From positions 1 through 11,770 of the forward strand of contig SKWE01000196.1 of assembly GCA_007129055.1 (NCBI GenBank): 11,770 bases of DNA. Direction: 5' to 3'. This document shows positions 5,190-11,770 of this stretch, piece by piece (the first letter of the stretch is position 1; the number at the start of each line of letters is the position of its first letter). The translations under genes were made by a program, and so were the position numbers. This DNA is from Syntrophomonadaceae bacterium. Its GTDB lineage: Bacteria; Bacillota; Dethiobacteria; DTU022. A model generated the notes under the pieces. That model searched no databases. It saw nothing but the letters and a program-made list of their open reading frames with translations, and was not told the DNA's origin.

Positions 5190-6788
5190 TTATTGATTTG
5201 CGCTAAAAACGCTAGCCTCTATCACAACAAACCGGGCACTGGATATTATATCAAGCCCTTTTACTTTTTTAACAACATCAGGACTCATTTCTTCATCAAC
5301 CTGTAATACCATCATGGCTTCCCCACCGGCTTTTTCTCGTCCCAGCTGCATGGAAGCAATGTTGACTTTTTCATCCCCCAGCAAGGTGCCTATCTTCCCA
5401 ACCACTCCGGGACGATCATTATGGGTTGTGACCAGCATATACTTATCAGGCACTATCTCGATCATGTAATCATCAACACGAACCAGGCGCATTTCATTGT
5501 TTAGAAGTGTCCCGGAAATTAAATGTTCCTCTTTTCCGGATCTGCCTCTCAGAGTTATCAGGTTACTGTAGTTCTTGATTTCAGTAGTTGATGACTCCTT
5601 TATGGTTATTCCCCTTGTTTTGGCCAGGTAAGGCGCATTTACCCAGTTGACAGCATCGCCGACAACATGCCTTAAAAAACCTATCAAGCAGGATATAGTG
5701 ATTGGCCCAAGTGGAAGGGATGCTACTTCACCACTGTATGTAAGTTCCAATTCATCAACATTGCCGCCAAACATTTGCAGGTAGAAACTGCCCATCACCC
5801 TGGCAAGTGGCAAAAAGGGCTCCAGCGCAGCTTTATTCTCCGGCATCAGCGCCGGCACATTCACAGCTGAAACTATAGGTTCTCCCCGCAAAGCCTTGAT
5901 CACCTGTTCAGAAACCTGCAAAGCAACATTGGTCTGGGCTTCCAGGGTAAGAGCTCCAAGGTGTGGTGTGGCAATTACATTTTTTAGATCCAGCAGGCTG
6001 CAGCTTTCCGGCGGTTCCTGTTCGAAAACATCTAAAGCAGCCCCGGCAATTTTGCCTTCCTTTAAAGCCGCGCAAAGCGCATCTTCATCAATCAAACCAC
6101 CCCTGGCACAGTTCACAATGCGTACTCCCGGTTTCAACATGGCTATTTCTTTCTCACCGATCATGTGGTGAGTAGATGATCCCAGCGGAAGGTGCAGGGT
6201 AATAAAATCAGATTGCTGAAGCAGTTCCTCAAATGGCACCATGTCCACTCCGACCTTATCTGCCTGCTCATCTGATATGTACGGGTCGTATCCAAGTATT
6301 TTCATACCCATGGCCCTGGCCCGGTGCGCCACTTCACTGCCGATGCGCCCCAAACCAATAACCCCCAAAGTTTTATTGTTTAGTTCAACTCCTATATAAT
6401 CTGACCTGTTCCATTCTCCACGCTTTACAGATTCATTGGCCAGTGCAACATTACGGGCCAGTGATGTTAAGAGCGCTATGGCATGCTCAGCTGCTGAAAT
6501 GGTATTTCCGTGAGGAGCGTTAACTACTATGATCCCTTTTTCCGTGGCTTTTTCAACATCAATGTTATCAACTCCGACACCGGCTCTGCCAACTACTTTC
6601 AGGTTTTTCCCGGCTTCAATAACCTCTGCTGTAACCTTTGAGCGGCTGCGCACTACCAGGCCGGAGTAATCACCAATCTCTGAAACCAATTCCTCCGGGG
6701 TTAAATTCGGCTTATACTCAACTTCCAGGTGCTGTTTCAATAAATCTAGCCCTTCCTGTGAAAGGGAATCACTGACTAATACTTTCAA
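5190..6788 (-). CDS. serA: D-3-phosphoglycerate dehydrogenase
   Basis: This is the first enzyme of serine biosynthesis: 3-phosphoglycerate + NAD+ to 3-phosphohydroxypyruvate. It has 532 residues, the usual length of the type with an ASB domain and a C-terminal ACT domain. Visible features are the N-terminal substrate domain (R-S-R-S-K-V-T, G-R-A-G-V-G-V-D-N-I-D), the NAD fold G-L-G-R-I-G at 145-150, catalytic R229 (N-C-A-R-G-G), E258 (F-E-Q-E-P-P) and H276 (T-P-H-L-G-A). A middle regulatory domain follows, then an ACT domain from about 455 (H-N-D-R-P-G-V-V-G) that probably senses serine. The start is TTG at 6788, placed 8 nt after a perfect GGAGG and opening M-K-V-L-V-S-D-S-L-S like the family. 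Longer in-frame starts at 6803 and 6977 lack such a site and add AT-rich, non-homologous sequence. The gene heads the serA-glutaredoxin-FTR group. Confidence 0.95.
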   Translation of the reverse strand: MKVLVSDSLSQEGLDLLKQHLEVEYKPNLTPEELVSEIGDYSGLVVRSRSKVTAEVIEAGKNLKVVGRAGVGVDNIDVEKATEKGIIVVNAPHGNTISAAEHAIALLTSLARNVALANESVKRGEWNRSDYIGVELNNKTLGVIGLGRIGSEVAHRARAMGMKILGYDPYISDEQADKVGVDMVPFEELLQQSDFITLHLPLGSSTHHMIGEKEIAMLKPGVRIVNCARGGLIDEDALCAALKEGKIAGAALDVFEQEPPESCSLLDLKNVIATPHLGALTLEAQTNVALQVSEQVIKALRGEPIVSAVNVPALMPENKAALEPFLPLARVMGSFYLQMFGGNVDELELTYSGEVASLPLGPITISCLIGFLRHVVGDAVNWVNAPYLAKTRGITIKESSTTEIKNYSNLITLRGRSGKEEHLISGTLLNNEMRLVRVDDYMIEIVPDKYMLVTTHNDRPGVVGKIGTLLGDEKVNIASMQLGREKAGGEAMMVLQVDEEMSPDVVKKVKGLDIISSARFVVIEASVFSANQ

Positions 6789-6897
6789 CTTAAACACCTC
6801 CATAGATATTTCATCTTCTGCCTTAAACATTTCAGCTAAGTTTGGATGTACAATACTTTTTTCAAAACGAAAGTCACCGGTATAAAGATATACTATA

Positions 6898-6926
6898 AAT
6901 ATATCATAAAGAAATAATAACACCAA
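6898..6926 (-). promoter_or_regulatory. Possible sigma-A promoter of serA
   Basis: On the - strand, TTGGTG and TATATT lie 17 nt apart in a very AT-rich stretch. They would start a transcript with a leader of about 100 nt before the TTG start of serA. The -35 match is only three of six. I see no T-box, terminator or riboswitch fold in the 6789-6980 leader. Confidence 0.3.
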
Positions 6927-6980
6927 TGACTTCAATAATGTAGGGATTAATAAAATATAGAGATTATTAAGAGGCAAGTT

Positions 6981-9722
6981 TTATATAATACTTAAAAAAA
7001 TCTCAACAAGCTTGGGATCAAATTGGCTTCCGGCGTTTTTTCTCAGCTCATCCTTACCTTCTTCATGACTCATAGCTCGCCGGTAAGGACGATCATTCGT
7101 CATGGCATCATAAGCATCTACCAGGGAAAGGATGCGACATTCTATCGGAATATTTTCCCCGGAAAGTCCCAGTGGATATCCATTGCCATCCCAGTGCTCA
7201 TGATGCTTTAATATAAGATCAGATATGCCGTAAAGGTCACTGGAGGCAGAAGCAATTCTATGGCCTTTTTCGGGATGTGTTTTCATAATATCCCACTCAT
7301 CTTCATTTAAAGGTCCTTCCTTGAAAAGTATCCTATCTGGAATCCCCACTTTACCCAGATCATGGACCTGGGATAGAAGGGCTAAATCGGATAGCTGTTT
7401 CTGTGATAAACCAACAACTTCTCCCACTTTCCGGCATAGTTCCTCCAGCCTGCGGGCATGTCCCTCAGTTATAAAGTCTCTTTCCCCCAGGGCCGCCATT
7501 AAAGATTTAATAATCTCTGATTTTGCCCCGGCGCCTTTATGCATTTTATCCCTGTACATTAAATCATCGGCTTCTTTATATGTTTCTAATAATGATTTAG
7601 TGGAACTTTTTTCTGCGGTGGCCAGACCCAGTGAAATACTTAATGGCAGTTGGCTGTTTTTTAAGTTGTACGCTTCAATTCTCTCCCTGATTCTTTCAAC
7701 AATTAATACTCCACTTTTCTGGTCAGTCTGTGGCAGAATAACCACAAACTCATCACCACCAACCCTGGCAACAATTTCAGAAGATCTCAACACCTCTTTC
7801 AGCATTACAGCACAGGTAATCAGCAGCCGGTCTCCTCTTTCATGCCCCAATGTATCATTAATTAATTTTAAACCGTCAAGGTCGCAGGCGATTATTGTTA
7901 TCGGATAGTTTCTGCTGTTATTTAAACGGTTCAGCTCGTTATCGAAATAAGCTCGGTTGTACAGACCCGTTAACTGGTCGTGAAAGCTCAGGTATTCTAA
8001 CTTTTCCTCGTGTAATTTCCGTTCAGTAACATCTTTCACAACTCCACGAAAACCGACAGGGATATCAGCATCATCTTTTTTGAGAGCAATTGAAGCTTCA
8101 ATAATGATGTCCCGCTTATCGCCCGTAATTATTGGCAAGTTAGCAGCTTTTTCAGCTTGGCCGGTCTTATATACCCTGTTGAAATGTTCATAAAATAGAG
8201 CTGTGTCCCGGTAAAGCATTTTATAGTTGACGCTGATCAACTGTTCTTTCTTATAGCCAAAAATCCTACACAGGGAATCATTTAAAAAAGTAAACTTCCC
8301 GGCCAGGTCTACTTCATAATATCCTTCTTCTATTGTATCAAGTATCTCTTTGTACTTTGCTTCTGATATTTTAAGCGCTTTTTCTGCTCTCTGCCTGGAT
8401 ACTGCATTTGATACGATCTCTGCAACAACCCTGAGCAGGGCAATCTGTTCTTCAGACCAGTTCTTTTCCTTTTTTACCGAATCAAATCCAAGCACGCGCC
8501 TAAGTTTACCCTCCCGAACTACTGCAATTTCAAGCAGTGATTTTATTCCCTGTATTTCGAATTCCTCTTTTTCCCGCCCTGCTTCAGGCGGCATCTGATC
8601 TAAACTTGTAATTATAATCATTCCGTCTTCTTTTAAACGGCGGGTCCACCATGGTCGTTTGAATATTGAAAAGTTGCTAAAGCGATGAAGCTGTGAAGGA
8701 ATCCCTTCCGAACACCACTCATTAAAATCCTCTAAAGTCTGGCCGTCATCAGAAAAGCGGAATAAATAACTGCGGTCTGCATCTATAAATTCACCGCAAA
8801 GCCTGAGAATATGGGCAATACTATCATCAAGCATTTCCGGTGAAACACTTACCAGCGCGGCCGATACGTCGGAAACCAGCTTTTCGAACTTCAGTTGAAA
8901 CTTCAGCGATTCCACAGCCATTTTTCGATCCGTTATATCAATAACTGTAACATTTGCAGCCGCTTTTCCGTTAAAAGTGGTCGCTGAGCCGGATATGGTG
9001 ACCCATTTTTCTGCACCAGACTTTGTTATTATTTTAAAATCATACCTGGGAGGTGGAGAACCGCCTGCCTGCCTGTTTCTTCCCCTGGTGCGCACCAGGG
9101 ATTGAAAATCGGGATGGATGATATCCCAAAACCTCATTCTATAGAGCTCTTCGCGTGTATATCCCGAAAGATATTCACCGGCAGGGTTGGTATAGACAAA
9201 GTAATCATCCTGGTGGATCATAATGGCTATCGGGGAATTCTCGGCCATTGATTTAAACTTTTCTTCGCTTTCCTTCAATTTCTGCCCGGCAATTTTACGA
9301 TCAGTTATATCAGTGAAAAGAACAACATTTAGGTTTCCAATCGCATTTAAACGAAGTTCTGCATACCTTACAGTTCCATCCTTGCATAAAACAGGGTGCT
9401 CCAACGGCTCAATTTCATTATCCTCAAAAACCGCTTTTTCCACTTCCCTGTTCCAGATTTTCTTAATCCTTTTTCTTTCTTTTTGTTCAGGGCAGGCCAG
9501 ATCCCACCACGCTTTAAGCGTAGGAATATCTTCCATGGTATACCCGAAAAGGTCTATGAATTTACGGTTTATATATAAAAGCCTCTGATCCTGGTCAGCA
9601 AGAATAACACCAATCGGCGCTGTTTCCATAAACAACCTGAAATATTCTTCGTTTTTATAAGGGTCTTTTTCAAATACATATTCAGGGCCGATAGGTGAAG
9701 ACAAAAGCAACGCATCCTTCAC
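6981..9722 (-). CDS. PAS-PAS-GAF-PAS-GGDEF-HD-GYP c-di-GMP turnover protein
   Basis: This is a soluble 913-residue signalling protein with no membrane segment. Domains in order: PAS (about 25-143), PAS (about 152-267), GAF (about 280-445), PAS with S-box (about 452-570), GGDEF (about 575-735) and HD-GYP (about 738-913). The diguanylate cyclase motif G-G-D-E-F (655-659) is intact. The inhibitory I-site is R-S-S-E (646-649) in place of R-x-x-D, so product feedback may be weak. The phosphodiesterase part has H787-D788, T-H-P-E-K-G, H-H-E-H-W-D-G-N-G-Y-P (840-850) and V-D-A-Y-D-A, all consistent with an active HD-GYP. It can in principle both make and break c-di-GMP, switched by PAS/GAF signals. 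The start is taken as GTG at 9722, with no good ribosome site; a TTG six codons on, behind AAGGA, is an alternative. It follows nagB by 58 nt. Confidence 0.92.
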   Translation of the reverse strand: MKDALLLSSPIGPEYVFEKDPYKNEEYFRLFMETAPIGVILADQDQRLLYINRKFIDLFGYTMEDIPTLKAWWDLACPEQKERKRIKKIWNREVEKAVFEDNEIEPLEHPVLCKDGTVRYAELRLNAIGNLNVVLFTDITDRKIAGQKLKESEEKFKSMAENSPIAIMIHQDDYFVYTNPAGEYLSGYTREELYRMRFWDIIHPDFQSLVRTRGRNRQAGGSPPPRYDFKIITKSGAEKWVTISGSATTFNGKAAANVTVIDITDRKMAVESLKFQLKFEKLVSDVSAALVSVSPEMLDDSIAHILRLCGEFIDADRSYLFRFSDDGQTLEDFNEWCSEGIPSQLHRFSNFSIFKRPWWTRRLKEDGMIIITSLDQMPPEAGREKEEFEIQGIKSLLEIAVVREGKLRRVLGFDSVKKEKNWSEEQIALLRVVAEIVSNAVSRQRAEKALKISEAKYKEILDTIEEGYYEVDLAGKFTFLNDSLCRIFGYKKEQLISVNYKMLYRDTALFYEHFNRVYKTGQAEKAANLPIITGDKRDIIIEASIALKKDDADIPVGFRGVVKDVTERKLHEEKLEYLSFHDQLTGLYNRAYFDNELNRLNNSRNYPITIIACDLDGLKLINDTLGHERGDRLLITCAVMLKEVLRSSEIVARVGGDEFVVILPQTDQKSGVLIVERIRERIEAYNLKNSQLPLSISLGLATAEKSSTKSLLETYKEADDLMYRDKMHKGAGAKSEIIKSLMAALGERDFITEGHARRLEELCRKVGEVVGLSQKQLSDLALLSQVHDLGKVGIPDRILFKEGPLNEDEWDIMKTHPEKGHRIASASSDLYGISDLILKHHEHWDGNGYPLGLSGENIPIECRILSLVDAYDAMTNDRPYRRAMSHEEGKDELRKNAGSQFDPKLVEIFLSII

Positions 9723-9780
9723 TGGTAATGTTATAACAATGCTTCTTCAACTTACCTTAAGATCCTTCTCCGGTAAACAT

Positions 9781-10506
9781 TTATAGCAAACTAGCTGCTT
9801 CCCTGTCAACAATGATCAGAACGTTTTGATGAAGCTGCAGCAAAGACGCCGGATGCCTTGTAGATACTTTGCCACAGGTCATCTGCCTGACAGCCTCGGC
9901 TTTTTTGCCGCCACTGGCAAGCAGCATAATTCTTTTAGCTCTCATTATTGAACCGACACCCATGGTGATCGCCTGCCGCGGAACATCTTCTTCAGTGGAG
10001 AAAAAGCGGCTGTTTTCCTCTATGGTTTCCTTTGCTAAATTAACAATGTGGGTATTAAGCTGCAGCTGATCTGCCGGTTCGTTAAAACCTATATGGCCGT
10101 TTACACCTAAACCAAGTATTTGCAAATCAATTCCACCAGATTCCTTAATTTTCCTGTCATATTCCCGGCAGGCAGTTTCAATATTTGCGGTTCCACAGCT
10201 GGGTATGTATATGTTTTTCTTTTTTACATTAACTTTATTAAATAGATGATGATTCATATAATAATGATAGCTCTGGGGATGATCAGGAGACAGGCCCGCA
10301 TATTCATCCAGGTTGAAGCAGGTAACCGCTTCAAAATCAATTACTTTTTCTTCATACATTTGAACCAGACGGGCATACAGCCCTTCCGGTGTTGAACCTG
10401 TTGCCAAACCAAGAACTGCATTTTGCCTTGACTGGAGAAGACGGGCGATAACATTTGCTGCTTCAGAGCTCATTTCATCGTAATTTTTTACAATAATAGT
10501 CTCCAT
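9781..10506 (-). CDS. nagB: Glucosamine-6-phosphate deaminase
   Basis: The enzyme converts glucosamine-6-phosphate to fructose-6-phosphate and ammonia, in the cytoplasm. The 241-residue length matches the short Bacillus-type enzyme. Motifs: G-L-A-T-G-S-T-P-E-G (33-42, phosphate binding), F-N-L-D67-E-Y (proton-transfer aspartate), and G-L-G-V-N-G-H138-I-G-F-N-E143-P (catalytic His/Glu), followed by S-T-R-H-P-A-S near the end. Asn replaces the E. coli Asp two residues before the His, as in other Gram-positive enzymes. The start is ATG with an AGGGGG site. It lies 23 nt after the NTase-like gene and downstream of a nucleotide-sugar pyrophosphorylase-like gene, suggesting control of the amino-sugar pool that feeds envelope precursors. 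Confidence 0.95.
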   Translation of the reverse strand: METIIVKNYDEMSSEAANVIARLLQSRQNAVLGLATGSTPEGLYARLVQMYEEKVIDFEAVTCFNLDEYAGLSPDHPQSYHYYMNHHLFNKVNVKKKNIYIPSCGTANIETACREYDRKIKESGGIDLQILGLGVNGHIGFNEPADQLQLNTHIVNLAKETIEENSRFFSTEEDVPRQAITMGVGSIMRAKRIMLLASGGKKAEAVRQMTCGKVSTRHPASLLQLHQNVLIIVDREAASLL

Positions 10507-10529
10507 AGAAGCCCCCTGTTACAGTTATA

Positions 10530-11429
10530 TTAAAAAATCTCTTCCTTTTCTTCAGTTGTGTAAAAAAGTGCCATCAGCTCTTCATAATCCCCCTCATCCT
10601 CAGCCAACAGCAGGGTTCTTTCTGCTTCAGCACGATCAATTATCGCCTTTTTTTCCAGGTCAGCAATTATTTGGGGAATCTTATTTTGAGCAACCATTGC
10701 CTTAAGTTTATTAAAAATTGCTTTGCTGCCGGCCAGGTAAATGCCTTCATTTAATATCTTTGCTGCAATCATTTTTTTGAATTCATCAAATTTTAACTGT
10801 TCAACAACTATGCTCATATCTTTTACAATATAATCCAGTTCCTCTTTTAAAGCCGGATTCATTAAAAGATTATACTTTTCCCTGTAGAGATGGCTATCAA
10901 GATTATTTAAGATATCTTCCGGCAGGTCTTCAGATACAGCAATAATATCCAGGTCTGATCCTCTCACCAGTTCTCCCGTGGAAACTTCAGGCCTGAGTTC
11001 CCTGTGAGCCATACCGAAGACAACATCTCCGGCTATGATAAAGCAAACCTGATCTGTTATTCTTTTAAATTCGTTTCCATCCTGAAACAGGCGATCTACA
11101 GTATCCTTTGCCAGGTTAATTTTATGCTCGCTTATTGCAGCGCTTTCCTCTTCCAGCAGCCCGGCTTTTTCAACCGTTTTCAAATGATCGGATTGATGCC
11201 CAATTACCGTGTAGTTTAAAAACTCCCTCATTATTGATGGGGAAAGGCGGGCATATTCTTCAACTTTAGCATCCAGACGCAGATATCTTTTACCAACTAT
11301 AATGCTTTCGAGACACTCTAATTCCAAACAGGTTTTCCATGCTTTGAAAACATCCATACCTGTTTGATGCACTATATCTTTTCCGGTTAAGGGCCCTTTA
11401 TCTTTAAGCAGGGCAACAAGTAATTCCAT
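10530..11429 (-). CDS. Winged-helix plus nucleotidyltransferase-like protein of unknown function
   Basis: I do not recognise a named family for this 299-residue protein. Residues 1-55 look like a winged helix (K-G-P-L-T-G-K-D-I-V-H-Q-T-G, then a beta wing around I-I-V-G-K-R-Y-L-R-L). The middle carries R-G-S157?-D-L-D-I-I-A-V (R156 to V165), the G-S-D-x-D metal-binding pattern of the Pol-beta-like nucleotidyltransferase fold, preceded by a strand F-I-I-A-G-D-V-V-F-G (130-139). The spacer between that strand and G-S-D-L-D is longer than in minimal NTases. The C-terminal third is helical and acidic (L-F-Y-T-T-E-E-K-E-E-I-F). The start is ATG with AAGGA 5 nt upstream. It is 2 nt after the preceding gene, so it is tightly coupled to sugar-nucleotide metabolism, but its substrate is unknown. 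It could be a regulator, a toxin-antitoxin-like NTase or a tRNA/protein modifier. Confidence 0.75.
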   Translation of the reverse strand: MELLVALLKDKGPLTGKDIVHQTGMDVFKAWKTCLELECLESIIVGKRYLRLDAKVEEYARLSPSIMREFLNYTVIGHQSDHLKTVEKAGLLEEESAAISEHKINLAKDTVDRLFQDGNEFKRITDQVCFIIAGDVVFGMAHRELRPEVSTGELVRGSDLDIIAVSEDLPEDILNNLDSHLYREKYNLLMNPALKEELDYIVKDMSIVVEQLKFDEFKKMIAAKILNEGIYLAGSKAIFNKLKAMVAQNKIPQIIADLEKKAIIDRAEAERTLLLAEDEGDYEELMALFYTTEEKEEIF

Positions 11430-11431
11430 TT

Positions 11432-11770
11432 TTATCCTTCCCGATGGAGAGAATCTTTTTCCTGCTCCTGCCTGACCTTGATGATTGTTGAGTCAGGGTA
11501 AAAACCCCTTGCAGTTCCATTCGGATATAAAAGTGAATTTTTAGCTATTATTGTTCCGGGAGCTGTAACACTGTTACATCCTGTTTCAACTCCATCTGCA
11601 AGAATTGCCCCGAATTTTCGCAACCCGGTTTCGTAAACCCTGTCATTAATATTCAGGGTTACTTCAGATTCTATCATTTTAAGGTTAGCCAGTTTTGTTC
11701 CCGCTCCAAGGTTAACTGCACCAAGTAAACTGTCACCAATGTAAGCAAAGTGACCGGCCTTGCTTCCACC
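11432..11770 (-). CDS. NDP-sugar pyrophosphorylase-like protein, C-terminal left-handed beta-helix (5' end outside window)
   Basis: The frame is open to the window edge, so the ATG at 11677 is internal. About 112 residues are visible: K-A-G-H-F-A-Y-I-G-D-S, then V-N-L-G-A-G-T-K-L-A-N-L, then G-L-R-K-F-G-A-I-L-A-D and G-C-N-S-V-T-A-P-G-T. These are hexapeptide turns of a left-handed beta-helix of the GlmU/GCD1-like (COG1208-type) kind. The G-D-S-x-L-G and L-G-A-G-T blocks match the acetyltransferase-like tail of sugar-phosphate nucleotidylyltransferases. The N-terminal nucleotidyltransferase domain would lie outside the window. It is the first visible gene of the group that includes nagB. The particular sugar nucleotide cannot be told from this part. 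Confidence 0.85.
   Translation of the reverse strand, partial: GGSKAGHFAYIGDSLLGAVNLGAGTKLANLKMIESEVTLNINDRVYETGLRKFGAILADGVETGCNSVTAPGTIIAKNSLLYPNGTARGFYPDSTIIKVRQEQEKDSLHREG

Noticed and set aside
6789..6977. Hydrophobic N-terminal extension of SerA that could look like a membrane anchor
   Set aside because: It comes from an AT-rich leader with no ribosome site at its start, has no similarity to SerA, and lies before a much better start (TTG 6788 with GGAGG).

Overview
The window looks like a chromosomal segment of an anaerobic Bacillota (Clostridia-type) bacterium. The evidence is moderate-to-low GC, AGGAGG-type ribosome binding sites with frequent TTG and GTG starts, a SerA with C-terminal ASB and ACT domains, an ECF sigma/zinc anti-sigma module typical of Gram-positives, and a ferredoxin-thioredoxin-reductase-like protein paired with a glutaredoxin. 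No mobile element, CRISPR array, rRNA or tRNA gene was found. The species cannot be named from the sequence.

Layout. At the left edge, on the + strand, is the 3' part of a threonine synthase gene (1-845). Everything else is on the - strand and converges on it. Read in the direction of transcription, from the right edge: the C-terminal end of an NDP-sugar pyrophosphorylase-like protein with a left-handed beta-helix, a winged-helix/nucleotidyltransferase-like protein of unknown role, nagB, a large PAS-PAS-GAF-PAS-GGDEF-HD-GYP c-di-GMP protein, serA, a glutaredoxin, a zinc-ribbon/FTR-like protein, and a DapF/proline-racemase-like epimerase. After a hairpin terminator comes a tightly overlapping cassette: ECF sigma factor, zinc-finger anti-sigma, and a secreted/membrane protein with eight 17-residue beta-helix repeats.

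The most notable observation is in the FTR-like gene. The frame stops at a UGA placed exactly where the last active-site cysteine of the FTR family (C-x-C-x-L-F) belongs. The frame then continues with N-L-F-H-L-K-E to a second stop. A perfect 9-bp hairpin whose loop begins with G lies 24 nt after the UGA, which fits the bacterial SECIS layout. The gene is therefore a candidate selenocysteine-containing ferredoxin:disulfide reductase that would feed electrons to the adjacent glutaredoxin. The main alternatives are a Cys-to-stop mutation, or a hairpin that is simply one copy of a dispersed repeat.

Functional picture. The right half suggests an amino-sugar/nucleotide-sugar operon followed by a signalling protein. 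The middle is serine biosynthesis joined (15-nt gap) to a thiol-redox pair. The left part is a cell-envelope stress-type regulatory cassette. No intergenic stretch exceeds 300 bases. The longest are 3256-3468 and the serA leader 6789-6980; both are described below.
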